From: Dunaliella salina | Lineage: Eukaryota; Chlorophyta; Chlorophyceae; Chlamydomonadales; Dunaliellaceae | Assembly (NCBI GenBank): GCA_002284615.2 | Contig: MU069540.1 | Span: 446,329 to 474,668, forward strand | Reading direction: 5' to 3' | Length of the DNA stretch: 28,340 nt | Shown: positions 17,691 to 26,930 of the stretch, in pieces | Layout: every line of letters begins with the position of its first letter | Position numbering within the stretch: the stretch's first letter is position 1 | The notes under the pieces: generated by a model | Databases searched by the model: none | Told to the model about the DNA's origin: nothing | Seen by the model: only the letters and a program-made list of their open reading frames with translations | Program-made: the position numbers and the translations under genes

Positions 17691-18540
17691 AGTCAAAACT
17701 TTCCGATGTATAATGACGAACCTACTACCTTGTCATGCATGCCAAATCTTCAATCGCTAGCACAAATATCCCAACAGGTGCCTTCATTCTCCTCCCCAGC
17801 TAGATGGGATGGACCAAAAAGTGATACATGCGCTGATTCACACATTACCCTATCCTTGCCAAATTTCCCTCAGGAAGTTTACAGAGGTGGGCAACGGGCC
17901 CAAATCGCTGAAAATGTTCCTTCCAACCATTATTTTCCAAATCTCACCATGCCAACCATTATAATACCAATAAAAACTATGTTCACCAATAATGAAGGAA
18001 ATTGGAGGACCCCAGATCACTCTCCTGGCCTCATATCACCCTTAAATGGCCCACAGCTCCACCCTGGGACCATTTTCACCCCCAAAATATTTTCTGAATG
18101 ACCCTTACATGATATGCTAAGATCCTGCATATTCAAAAGTGGGAATGAAGGAGGTCAAAATTTGACCTTTTTGGCACCCCCAGTGCTGGATTTTTCCCAA
18201 GGGAAATGGCTGAAATTCAGTACTTGACCAACCACTGGGTCTTTTCACTCCATTTTTTTGCAATGATATTTTTTATTACAAGGACTCCAAATCACTAAAA
18301 ATCACTCATTTTGGTGCTCTGGCTGGTCAGATGTGGTGGGTGCCTACTCAAAAAATAGGGTTCGTGTTATGGCAAATAGCAGAAGTGGCCCCAAGCCTGT
18401 GACCAGGGCTACCATCTGATGCCAAGCACAAAAAGTGCCAAGTGGGGCCACCTTGCCAAGGGAACGTTTCAAAAGTACCCCTATTTGAGGCCTTCGTCGC
18501 CCACCTCTGGGAAGTTTTTTTTTTTTCAATCGTCAGAAAT
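17691..18540. other. Unassigned stretch with one unrecognised open frame
   Basis: A plus-strand frame of 131 codons (17706-18101) is Pro/Ser/Asn-rich and matches nothing I know. Its codon use gives no reason to call it a gene. A perfect 17-base palindrome, AGGTCAAAATTTGACCT, lies at 18152-18168. Confidence 0.4.
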
Positions 18541-18851
18541 ATCTGGCCTGCGGCTGCTAGCGGCTGATGCGGCTGTAGCGCGGCTGAAAATTTTTCAGCC
18601 GTGTTCAGCCGCTTCAGCCGTGTTCAGCCGTGATGTTATTTTTGTTGACCAGTGTAGGAAGGTGGCAGCCGCTTCAGCCGTGTTCAGCCGCTAGCGGCTG
18701 TCAGCAGCCGCACGGCTGATTTCAGCCGCTTCAGCCGTGTTCAGCCGTGATGTTATTTTTGTTGACCAGTGCAGAAAGGTAAAAAAGCCGCTTCAGCCGC
18801 TTCAGCCGTGTTCAGCCGTGATGTTATTTTTGTTGACCAGTGCAGGAAGGT
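18541..18851. repeat. CAGCCG-rich repeat block with three 52-bp units
   Basis: CTTCAGCCGTGTTCAGCCG, TGATGTTATTTTTGTTGACC and AGTGYAGRAAGGT form a 52-base unit at 18612-18663, 18729-18780 and 18800-18851. Between and before the units are CAGCCG/CGGCTG words in both orientations, including the inverted repeat CGGCTGAAAA/TTTTCAGCCG near 18581-18602. It could be a local satellite or the subterminal repeats of a DNA transposon. Confidence 0.75.
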
Positions 18852-19129
18852 AAAAAAAAAGTAGTGGAACAACTGTCCAAAAATTGGGTGGGACCCCCCT
18901 GACCCACCCACCAACCCCAGAACCGCCCTTGCAGTAACGCTACGCAGACAAAAAGAGTATCAATCTGCTCCTTTTTTAATTCTCCATTTAGTTGCATACT
19001 CAAAGCAATGAAAAATTGGGTTGTGGCAGAGTTATGGGGCATTTGCAGACGGAGGAGCGGACGCTCATGCACACCTGTCCTTCCAGGCACCCTTAAGTGG
19101 CTTGCAAGTCCTCAAACTGCCATCCTGAC
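18852..19129. other. Unassigned stretch before LINE C1
   Basis: No gene supported. A fragment resembling a class B tail (GCTACGCAGACAAAAAGAG, 18939-18957) is present. Confidence 0.35.
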
Positions 19130-20190
19130 TTGCAGAAAACCAGAATGCCCTATGCTTTAAAGCACACCCAGCACATGAAGGAAAAGATTTGCCTTTTTGC
19201 ATCACGATACGCACAACATTTTTGAAGTCTGCAGCCAACAAAGAAATATTTCACCTAACGTACAATTATACCTGCAATCCCTGCATTAAGGGAAGGTCCA
19301 CTAACTAACAAGCTAGCAAGCTTGCAAGGAAGCAGTGGCCTCACCAGATGGCAGTGTCATAAAGTCCGACAACAAGAAAAAGCAGCAAGTAGGAGTATCC
19401 TTTGTAACCCCGGAAGATATCTTTTCCTCTGAAACCATCACCTGCACAATGAATCCCAAGGGCCTTGGTCCCTCTTACAAATGGATTTTTTACATTTTTG
19501 GTCCTGGAAATGTTCCCACTTATACTATTAACAGAGCAGAGCTTGCTGCAGTTTTGGTAGCTCTACAGCAAGGGCACATTTCAATTGCGACTGACATTTT
19601 TCAGCACTGGATCAGATTAGAAACCAGGTCCTGATACCCATGGATATGTCCACGCACTTACATAAACCACTACATGCACCACTACTCAAAGAGATCGTAG
19701 CCTGCATCAATGCTTCAGAAGTCCCTGTCCACTTCTAAAAAATAAAATCACACATTGGCATCCTTGGTAATGAAGGCGCAGATGTCCTTGTTCATCGAGC
19801 AGCTATGTTGCCTGGTGAAGCTAACACCTCACTCAGCCAGGCAGTAACTCCTTTCTTCCATCTCTATTGGCTTGCTGCATCTGACACAACACATAGCTCT
19901 CACTCTCACATAGGATACTTGCGCCTTTCAAACCTCCAGGACAAACTTAAAGAAGTAATGCATGAAAAACACAAATTGGGAACAGCAAACCTCAGCACAT
20001 ATAGCTATTAAAATTGGCAGAACCAGCTCAGGATGTCCAATGCTCATCCATCTGCCAATTCAAAAATTAGTAATGCTGTCTGGCACCTGAAAGCTGTGAT
20101 CCTCAAAAAACAAACCAATGTCCTCTACATCGAACGGACACCTTTTACAATGGCAAACATGCCAGACGCTTCCGTGGCCACCCGGGGCCT
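19130..20190 (+). pseudogene. LINE C1: RNase H and linker, truncated before the knuckle
   Basis: Collinear with LINE C2 (20993-21960). From 19335 it reads SPDGSVIKSDNKKKQQ (RNase H motif 1), TINRAELAAVLVALQQG (Glu), ISIATD (second Asp, then a frameshift) and, in the next pieces, KIKSHIGILGNEGADVLVHR. LSNLQDKLKEVMHEKHKLG and MSNAHPSANSKISNA follow. Similarity to C2 ends near 20190, in the middle of the segment before the CCHC knuckle. At 19281-19340 a piece with the class A box (CTGCATTAAGGGAAGGTCC) replaces about 40 bases of LINE sequence. Multiple stops. Confidence 0.72.
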
Positions 20191-20247
20191 TATCAGAGGG
20201 TCCCAACTCATGTGTGCAACTTTGAACCGCCATAACTCTGGGTTGAT

Positions 20248-20323
20248 AGCTTGCCCCAGAAAAAAAAGAGTGTGTTGGATTGACAAGGGCTCTTGTTAGC
20301 ACTATTTTTTTCTGGGGCAAGCT
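20248..20323. repeat. 19-bp perfect inverted repeat around a 38-base loop
   Basis: AGCTTGCCCCAGAAAAAAA (20248-20266) is the exact reverse complement of 20305-20323. The loop holds a smaller CAAG-GGCT-CTTG hairpin. It lies just past the point where LINE C1 similarity stops. It could be a small foldback element. Confidence 0.7.
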
Positions 20324-20992
20324 GGCGGTGCCGATCTAGGCCTGGTCAAAGTTAGGCTGAACATCCGAGAAAATTTTTATAATTCTTTAATAATTTATGT
20401 TCGAGCTATCCGGGGAAAAATCCTGACAAGTGCTCCTTGAGTAAAAACAGAGGTGAAGGCTTGTGGGCCCACTGAACCTCCCAGACGTCCTTGCCCACTC
20501 TGACCCAGCCAGGCCACCAATTGACCCCATTTCTTTTACAATGGTGTCTGCTATATCACTGCTGCATGCCTGAGGGTAAATTTGAGAAAATGGGGTAATG
20601 TGGAAATTCCCATTTTTCACCACATTGCCCCTTTTTCCCCTTACGGGGCACCCTAGCTCACCCACAGGGCCGGTTTTCCCACAACTCTTTTTGCTTGGTT
20701 ATGACTTTATAACCATTGAACATAACAATATGAAAAATTTTGGGGAAGGCGAGGCCAAGGAGCCTCAGAAAAGTTTCCTGTGAAAAGAGCCCCAAAATGG
20801 CTTAAGTTAGGCCCCTTTGGGTTAATGGTAAAAGGGAACTATGCAGCTTATTGCCATTTGAAATAATGGGGAAAGCAAAAGCTCTTTCATAACAACCCAA
20901 AATGGCTTGAGGATTTAAAGCAAGAGATTCTTGTAGGCGACTGGTACCACAGAAGCAGTCAACACTGTCAACCTGGCAGTCAACCTGGCAGG
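20324..20992. other. Unassigned spacer between LINE C copies
   Basis: No gene supported. It holds a 12-bp stem (GGGGTAATGTGG/CCACATTGCCCC, 20592-20603 and 20620-20631) and a tandem 12-mer, GTCAACCTGGCA x2, near 20967-20990. Confidence 0.45.
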
Positions 20993-21059
20993 TTGCAGAA
21001 AACTAAAACGCGGCCCTCTGTTTAAAGCACCCTGCACGTGGAGGAAGAAGTTTGCACTT

Positions 21060-21800
21060 ATGCATCATGACACGCACAACATTTTCAAAGTCTGTAGCCA
21101 ACAAAGAACCATCACACCTAACGTACAACCATACCTGCAACCCCTGCAACCAAAGATCCCAGGCAGGCGACACCTAACATATACAGATGTCAGTGTCTTA
21201 AAGTCCAACAACAAGAATACACAGCAAGCAGGGGCGTCCTTTCTCATTCCGGAAGACATCTCCTCTTCTGAAAGTGTCACCTGCACAATATATCCCGAGG
21301 GCCATGGTCCCACTTACATTATGAACAGAGCAGAGCTTGCTGCAATTTTGATAGCTCTACAGCAAGGGCACACTTCAATTGCGACTCACAATTCTTCAGC
21401 ACCTAATCAGTTTAAGAATGAGCTTCTGAAACCAATGGATATGTCCACGCACTTACATACACCACTGCTCAAAGAAATTGTAGCCTAGGCCTGCATTAAT
21501 GTTTCAGAAGGCCTAGTCCACTTCTACAAAGTAAAATCACACAGTGGCATCCTTGGTAATGAAGGCGCAGGTGCCCTCGCTCATCAAGCAGCTATGTTAC
21601 CTGATGAAGCTAACACCTCACTCAACCAGGCAGGCACTTCTTTTTTCCACCTCTGTTGGCTTGCTGCATCTATCACAACACATTGCTCTCACACAGAACA
21701 CTTGCCCCTTTCAAACCTCCAGGACAAACTGAAACAATTAATGCATGAAAATCACAAATTGGGAACAGCAAACCTCAGCACACATAGCTACCAAAGTTAA
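21060..21800 (+). pseudogene. LINE C2 RNase H domain and linker (broken frame)
   Basis: Starts as an open frame: HLTYTDVSVLKSNN (first Asp at 21186-21188), YIMNRAELAAILIALQQG (Glu), then TSIATHNSSA where the second catalytic Asp is His, with a stop at about 21486. In other frames it continues FYKVKSHSGILGNEGAGALA, which has the His but Gly in place of the last Asp, then LSNLQDKLKQLMHENHKLG. Two of the four DEDD positions are substituted, so this RNase H should be inactive. Confidence 0.78.
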
Positions 21801-21815
21801 CAGAACCTGCTCAGA

Positions 21816-22766
21816 ATGTCCAATGCTCACCCCACTGCCAATTCAAAAATAAGTAATGCATTCTGGCAAATGGAATCTGTGACTCTCAGAGGACAAACCA
21901 ATTTCCTCAAATATCGAACGGACACCCTGTACAATGGCAAACATGCCAAACGCTTCAGTGGCTACCCTGGGCCTTATCTTTGCCGTCTTTGTGGTACACC
22001 TGATAGCACCTCCCATACCCTAATCAGATGCCCTCACCCACAGACAAACAGAATGAACATCAATCACCACCATCAAGCACTCAGCATCTGTGTTGAAGCA
22101 ATAAGCAAAGGAGACTTTGGATCTCACATTGCCTCTACAGATGCATGCAATGCTGACAGGCTACGCTCCCTGGATATGGACATTCCAAATACTGTACACC
22201 GACACATTCCACATTGGCTCTTTCCATCCAGGCAATCACCAAATACACAGCTCAGTCACCCTGATGGCATTGTAGTTCTGCCCCTTGAAGGCAGAGACTC
22301 CACGCATCACCCGCAGAATATGAATCTCAGAGACAGAGTTATCCACCTCATTGAGCTCAACTTTTGTTCTGACACCAAATTCGAACAAACCCTCCACACT
22401 GTACACAAACAGCACAAACACTCCATTGAAAGCTTACGCACAAAAACTCTTCAGGGCACACACCGCAATAATAGAGTCACACTACGTACCATACTAATTG
22501 GAGTTGTTGGAACTATCTTTAATCCCTACACTGTTGATCCTCTCTGCAAACTTGGCCTAACCAAAGATAAAGCTCACAAAACTGCCAGAGAACTCCACTA
22601 TCACGCTGCAAAGTCCCTAACAAAAATTCGCAGCACCAAAAATGCCATCCAGCTCAGTAACATAAGCAATGGGGGTTTGGAAAAGGGGGCTACAGGGAGG
22701 GCTGCGTGCAGGACAGCGAGGCGCACAGCGGGACGGATGGCCGGCGACCCGCCGGACTCTCATTAG
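21816..22766 (+). CDS. LINE C2 CCHC-knuckle/restriction-like endonuclease frame, 316 codons
   Basis: The longest uninterrupted retroelement frame in the window. Residues 1-55 are a linker (SNSKISNAFW-like, YRTDTLYNGKHAKRF). Residues 56-72 form C-x2-C-x7-H-x4-C, fitting the knuckle that precedes the R2-type restriction-like endonuclease; NHHHQALSIC (about 83-92) replaces the usual RHN. PDGIVVLP (149-156) supplies the PD motif. HLIELNFCSDT (177-187) is the (E/D)xK position, with Asn182 where LINE B1 has Lys. RVTLRTILIGVVGTIFNPYT follows in the C-terminal block, then a basic, Ala/Arg/Gly-rich end and PPDSH. The start Met is simply the first in frame, since upstream frames are broken. The domain probably nicks target DNA in the family; loss of the Lys suggests that this copy cannot. 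Confidence 0.75.
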   Translation: MSNAHPTANSKISNAFWQMESVTLRGQTNFLKYRTDTLYNGKHAKRFSGYPGPYLCRLCGTPDSTSHTLIRCPHPQTNRMNINHHHQALSICVEAISKGDFGSHIASTDACNADRLRSLDMDIPNTVHRHIPHWLFPSRQSPNTQLSHPDGIVVLPLEGRDSTHHPQNMNLRDRVIHLIELNFCSDTKFEQTLHTVHKQHKHSIESLRTKTLQGTHRNNRVTLRTILIGVVGTIFNPYTVDPLCKLGLTKDKAHKTARELHYHAAKSLTKIRSTKNAIQLSNISNGGLEKGATGRAACRTARRTAGRMAGDPPDSH

Positions 22767-22887
22767 CTGGGCTGCTCATAGCTAGCCTTCGTTGGTTGGG
22801 CTCACTGTTAGTGCCAGCCCTAACTGTTGGGTATTTCCTTAATGCAAGCTGGTAAGTGCCAGCGTAGGCTTTTACTTTTACTTTATC

Positions 22888-22996
22888 TTTCTGCCTGCAA
22901 TGTTATGGCGTTCAGTTCTCATGTTGAAGTTGATATGGTTTTGGCAGCCTGAAAGCATGTGGAGTGCGCTGTCCAATTTGTGACAAGGATGCTTGC
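22888..22996 (-). pseudogene. LINE remnant: knuckle and RHN motif
   Basis: The minus strand reads CHKLDSALHMLSGCQNHI (C-x7-H-x4-C, first Cys lost), then MRTERHNIAGRK, and breaks exactly at the tail of LINE C2. Closest to LINE B1 (HMLTGYQNH, MKTERHNVAGR). Confidence 0.7.
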
Positions 22997-23303
22997 TCTG
23001 GAGTAGAAGGTGTGGAGGGGGGCAGCAGGCCTGGGGAGTGGCGCCCCCGTCCATATGTGAGCTACCAGGAGAAAAGCTGGTGCAAGAGTGATCACGGAAG
23101 TTGGCACGATGGAGAAGGTGCTTAGAGGTGGAGTGATCTCAGTTCAGGTCTGCATAATTGCGCGCTCACCTTGTGGCAACGGCTGGCCCCTGTACAAGAG
23201 GTGGGCCCTTGCTGAGATGTTGGATAGCTTTCTCCAAGGCTAAGGGGTGGGTCTCGAGTTTGCTGGACAGAGCCTCTTGACAGCAGTGTCAAGGGTATCC
23301 TGG
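22997..23303. other. Unassigned stretch
   Basis: GC-richer sequence between the LINE remnant and a LINE/SINE 3' end, with no clear coding frame. It may be the body of the element that ends at 23454. Confidence 0.35.
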
Positions 23304-23454
23304 GTGGAGGCCAACTTGCCGGAGTAGACTTCTATGCTGCTTTTTCTCTTGGTCTGGAGGGACTCACTCTCAGTTTCAGCGCTGACTGTTGGGTCTTTCC
23401 TAATGCCCGCTGGCTGTGCCCAGCGTAAAGTTTCTTTCTTTCTTTCTTTCTTGG
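23304..23454 (+). mobile_element. LINE/SINE 3' end with perfect hairpin and (TTTC)n tail
   Basis: GTGGAGGCCAACTTGCCGG to CTCTTGGTCTGGAGGG matches 24242-24300. It ends in TCTTTCCTAATGCC, a perfect stem CGCTGG (23408-23413) / CCAGCG (23420-23425), TAAAG and (TTTC)5. Confidence 0.68.
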
Positions 23455-23459
23455 AAGGT

Positions 23460-23880
23460 GCCAGTGGAGGGTAATTGCTCTTGAGAAGTCAGGCGTAAGC
23501 CACTCGCATGGATGCTGGTGCACTGCCTGGTGCACAGGTTGTACTGAGCACTTGGTTTGAATACTTGGGTGTTTGACAGCAAGGGCCCAGGTGGCCATCA
23601 GCAATGTTTTGTAAAGTAGCTGCTTGGCTGCGGAAAAGCAGGTTAATGACCCTATCATGTTTTGCCTTGCCATTTAGGCTAGTGGTAAGAGCAACAGCAT
23701 TCCTATAGTGATATTCCACTGTCATAGATGCACATCCCAGGCCAAAATTCTGTTTGTCTTCGTGAAGGAGTGCTGTGCAAGTTATTGACCACAATCTAAA
23801 TTTATTAGGACAGTAAAGAGTACAGAGGTGTCCCAGGGGTGTGAACCAGCTTGCAAGCATGGTGTAACGGGGAAGGCGTA
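23460..23880 (-). pseudogene. LINE reverse transcriptase, thumb region
   Basis: The minus-strand frame reads RYTMLASWFTPLGHLCTLY, equivalent to the (K)YLG..F...G segment that follows the RT palm in LINEs. It continues with FGLGCASMTVEYHYRNAVAL, TSLNGKAKHDRVINLLFRSQ, then QVLSTTCAPGSAPASMR. The piece continues the RT palm at 24400-24720, interrupted by plus-strand 3' ends, and is cut at 23455-23460 by the (TTTC)n tail of another insertion. One frame is open for 123 codons. Confidence 0.6.
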
Positions 23881-23929
23881 AGCTATGCTTGGTACGTCAG
23901 CAGTGCGTATATCTAATTAGATATAATGT

Positions 23930-24226
23930 TTGGTTGGGGCTTGCATACCATCGTTCCAAAGCTGTTGCAATTCGTCAGAGACTTTTGGGTCATACTCTGC
24001 AGCTGGCGAGGCCAGTTGAGGTCCATGGTTATCAAGACGCCCACAGCCAGATTTTAGAGCCAGGTGCCTCTAGCAACCCTCCAGATCCACATTATCTTTC
24101 TCTTTTTCTTACCTTGTGGTGAAAGGGGCTCACAGCTCTTTTTTGAGCCAATGTGCCTCTTTTTCCTTTAATAATCTAGGTAGAGTTTCTCTTCCTACGT
24201 AGTTTTTTCTTCTCTTTTTTTTTACT
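23930..24226 (+). pseudogene. LINE B4 3' end: C-terminal block, 3' UTR and tail
   Basis: LGLAYHRSKAVAIRQRLLGH aligns with LGLDHQRATKLAQQLHAH of LINE B1/B2, followed by LEPGASSNPPDPH. The 3' UTR contains GTGGTGAAAGGGGCTCACAG and ends in CTTTTTCCTTTAATAATC, a degenerate hairpin (AGAGTTTCTCTTCC), TACGTAG and a T-rich tail. Confidence 0.62.
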
Positions 24227-24396
24227 TCTGTAGGTCCCATGGTGGAGGCCAACTTGCTGGTGTAGACTTCTGTACCACCTCTTCCTCTTGGTCTGTGTGG
24301 TGGGGGCCTGTCATTCAGGCAGGTGACCTTTCCTTAATGCACGCAGCCAGACTTGGACTGCGTAGTCTTTTCTTTTCTTTTTTCTTTTCTTTTCTG
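24227..24396 (+). mobile_element. LINE/SINE 3' end, class A
   Basis: GTGGAGGCCAACTTGCTGG is followed by CTCTTGGTCTGTGTGG, then ACCTTTCCTTAATGC. A stem of ACGCAG (24341-24346) and CTGCGT (24358-24363), extended by CC/GG, is followed by AGTCTTTTCTTTTC. The tail abuts RT sequence of the minus-strand LINE. Confidence 0.65.
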
Positions 24397-24399
24397 TCA

Positions 24400-24720
24400 A
24401 GACGCTCAAATTGCGGAAAGGTTCATCAGGGCGCATGAATTGAGCTGGTTGGCCTTGCACCAAATTTCTTCCAGTAAGTAAGTGTTGGGCAAAGTCTGAT
24501 GTGTTTGTGTAGCCGCGCAGGTGTGTGATCTCTCTGCTGTGCAGGATGCAGGTAACCTTGGTTTTGCTTTCAGAGATGATGAGACGTGCCCAATCTGCAT
24601 AGAGGGTGAGATTATTGGCTTGAAGCTTGAGGTGTCAGAACGTTTTCATTAGACGAATGAGGTCATCAGCAAAAACTTCACTGCCAGTGCTCATTGTGTT
24701 CCTAATTTTATCTTGTTGTG
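24400..24720 (-). pseudogene. LINE reverse transcriptase, palm with FADD
   Basis: The minus strand reads STGSEVFADDLIRLMKTF, containing the F/Y-A-D-D catalytic motif. A 1-base frame change follows, then LQANNLTLYADWARLIISES, KTKVTCILHSREITHLRGY and GRNLVQGQPAQFMRPDEPF. This is the order expected of LINE RT blocks from the catalytic aspartates onward. Upstream of the FADD segment the frame no longer looks like RT, so the copy is truncated or interrupted near 24720. The continuation (thumb) is at 23460-23880. Confidence 0.7.
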
Positions 24721-25417
24721 AAGATGCAGGAGGGTGCATGCATGTGTGTAACCCCTGTGTATGGGGGAGTGAATGGGGGAGGAAAGGGATTTCCGAAGTT
24801 CTGGGACATGTTTGGGATGAGTCTGCAGCCTGCAGGTCCATCAGCTGTTGGACACTGCAGCTTATGATGGGGTGCTTAGAGTCTCGTGACAACTATTTAT
24901 AGAGCTTCGAGAACTGTAATGCACCTGATACCTCATGCTGACATTTTGACACACCAGGCTACGCTGCAGTTTCCTCTCTTGAAACATTGCAATGCATCTA
25001 TGACAGTGGATGCTGAGAATTGAAGAATGCAGCATATCATGGACATGTCATGGCCTCTCGCACCATTTCAGAGTTATGTTGTCCTCTCATTCCCTGCGCA
25101 TCATGTGGTGTCGTGGTCGTACATTGTCTGGAACCTGAACTGGAACCTGGTGGAATTAATGTGCTTAACTTCGCATGCTCATTTCATGCAGATGACTGTG
25201 CGCATGTTTCTTCCAGCAGATGACACTTCCAAACTCAGCTCAAGGCTTCATTTCCACATCCAGTTGGCATTTGGTATACAAGTTTGAGCACTACTTCATT
25301 TTTCAGACTAGTTTAATTGCAGGCCTTTTCATTAATTACCAGACCACATAAGACATGACTTGTAATCAATTAGTAGGCCAAGTTTTGTAGGCTGAACCCT
25401 TCATTCTTTGGCCAAAT
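24721..25417. other. Unassigned stretch
   Basis: No confident gene. A plus-strand frame (25027-25287) and another with NFACSFHADDCAHV (25020-25223) have no supporting RT context. Confidence 0.35.
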
Positions 25418-25572
25418 CTGGTTACAAGCCCCAGTGTTTCCGCTCAGCTGCCCTTGTAGGCGGATGTAGCGATGTAACATTACCTTACAGGTCTCTGTGT
25501 TCCTGCTCAGCTGCCCTTGAAGGCGGATAAAGCAACGTAACCTTAAGCAACGTAACCTTACCTCACCTTGTA
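25418..25572 (+). mobile_element. Two tandem D-class SINE 3' ends with (CTTAC) tails
   Basis: CGCTCAGCTGCCCTTGTAGG, CGGATGTAGCGATGTAACAT, TACCTTACAG ends the first. The second repeats GCTCAGCTGCCCTTGAAGG, CGGATAAAGCAACGTAACC and ends in CTTACCTCACCTTG. A CTGCC/GGCGG hairpin precedes each tail. Confidence 0.65.
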
Positions 25573-25589
25573 ACTTACTTTCACTGCCA

Positions 25590-25740
25590 GTAACCCTCCT
25601 GATCCTCACTGACTTCTTTCTTTTTTCTCTTAGTAGAGGAAAAAACGGTGCCTTGGCCCTATTTGTCCTCTTTTCCTCCATTGATGTGGGGAGTGTTTTC
25701 ACTGCCTGTGTGGTTGTCCTCTTTCTTTCTCTTTCAGCTT
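25590..25740 (+). mobile_element. LINE B 3' UTR and tail remnant
   Basis: CACTGCCAGTAACCCTCCTG, CCTCACTGACTTC, GGTGCCTTGGCCCTA, TTGATGTGGGGAGTGTTTTC and ACTGCCTGTGTGGTT correspond base for base to 1535-1675. A pyrimidine-rich tract follows. Confidence 0.68.
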
Positions 25741-25899
25741 GAATATGCTTCCCTTTTCTCTGGCCCTCTCCTCCCTCTCCCCCTGCTTCTCCGATGGCTC
25801 CTTACTTGCCTGCCATTCACCACATTTAGCCTTTTCACATGTTTTTTTTTTTTCATGAATCAAAACAACAACAACCTTCCACTTCTTTAAATGAACTTC

Positions 25900-26168
25900 C
25901 CAGGATCTGACAGACTTGCGCAATCAGTTCCATCATTTGTTCAGCTGTGCACCTCCCGGTTGCCCAGTACGCCTCAGAGACTTCATGAACCAAGCTAATG
26001 TTTTAGAATTAGCCAAGTTTGTGTCTGCATGCTTGACATGCTGTGCCTGACTTTTGAGCAATGCTTTCATTTTCGCTTAAATTGGTCTGGTTACAGGCCT
26101 CTAAATCTCCGCTCAGCTGCCCTTGTAGGCGGATAAAGCGATGTAACCTTATCTTACCTTACCTTACC
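25900..26168 (+). mobile_element. Complete-looking D-class SINE with target duplication
   Basis: About 269 bases flanked by TTAAATGAACTTC on both sides (25887-25899 and 26169-26181). The 3' end has GGTTACAGGCCTC, CGCTCAGCTGCCCTTGTAGG, CGGATAAAGCGATGTAACC and a CTTACCTTACC tail. No open frame and no clear box A/B at the 5' end. The duplication fixes both boundaries. Confidence 0.72.
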
Positions 26169-26181
26169 TTAAATGAACTTC

Positions 26182-26824
26182 TTCCATTTTATGAACAGGC
26201 TAGCCAGTCGTTTTAACTGGAGGCCTTCTTTTCCCAGTGACCTGTAATCTTTCCAGGAAATATCACTGTAATTAAATGCATGTGAAAAGCAAGTTCATGC
26301 AACGGACAATGGGAGCTATAGCCTTACCCACTCAGTTTTCAGAACATTTACTGCTCATGTTCTGTGCAAAAGTGCCGGACTCCATGCAACTAATATTAGC
26401 TGTGTATCAGCTAACTTAAAAAAGCTGGTGCTAGAGAACATAGCACTTTTTAACAAACAAAATATATCAAGTTATGTACAAGAAAGCAAGGCAAAAAGCT
26501 TCCCATTAGCAAGCCTGCAGCACAGCTGCTAGCACAGCCCAAGCACTCATGACTGGCAGCGTCAAAAGTCTTGCAGATAGGACAGCAATGAGTCCTCCAT
26601 CACGAGCAGACCATTTGCGGCACCACGTGGTGGGGCTCAACCTTCCCTTTCAAAGCAAAGAAGCCTCAGACAGATCATACAGATTGTGAAACACAGATCA
26701 TACCCAACAAGGCACACAACAAACCAGGTTTGTGCTTGAGTGAGAGGTAACAAATGCAAACACTGCAAACTAAAATCATTTAGTTGAGCTGACAGATGCA
26801 AACTGGTTTGTACAGCAAGCCACC
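26182..26824. other. Unassigned stretch
   Basis: No gene supported. CACCACGTGGTG (26621-26632), a perfect palindrome with a CACGTG core, is the only notable motif. The stretch could be the 3' flank of the minus-strand exon that follows. Confidence 0.4.
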
Positions 26825-26930
26825 TCACTTCTTCCCCTGGTCCTCCATCTCCTCTTCCTCCTCTTCCTCTGCATCTTGGGGCTTGGGTGGAATACCGCAG
26901 GGCAACAACATCTTCTGTAGGAAGTCGTAC
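26825..26930 (-). CDS. Possible last exon of a minus-strand gene with an acidic C-terminus
   Basis: After an acceptor-like CTTGTCTCCCCAG, the minus strand reads (R)YDFLQKMLLPCGIPPKPQDA, then a run of seven Glu, MEDQGKK and a TGA at 26825-26827. Coding character and splice context are good, and an acidic tail before the stop is common in nuclear proteins. I do not recognise the family. The upstream exon is not identified. A near-copy of the acceptor region (CCCAGGTCCGATTTCCTGC) lies about 80 bases upstream. Confidence 0.4.

Larger units (their letters stand above)
20993..22880 (+). mobile_element. LINE C2, 5'-truncated, with 3' UTR, stem-loop and tail
   Basis: Order: short pre-RNase H segment, RNase H (21060 to about 21620), linker (to 21800), knuckle plus endonuclease frame (21816-22766), 3' UTR (22767-22835), box TTTCCTTAATGC (22835-22846), hairpin GCTGG/CCAGC (22848-22863), GTAG and a CTTTTACTTTTACTTTAT tail. 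The tail meets a minus-strand LINE remnant (22888-22996) in the middle of its RHN motif, so C2 was inserted into another LINE. The 5' boundary is set by comparison with LINE C1. It is the best-preserved copy in the window. Confidence 0.78.

Noticed and set aside
17706..18101. 131-codon open frame as a gene
   Set aside because: No homology recognised, no splice context, and the frame lies among repeats.
25020..25223. HADD motif resembling RT YADD
   Set aside because: No other RT block lies before or after it in this frame; the true FADD is at 24400-24720 on the other strand.
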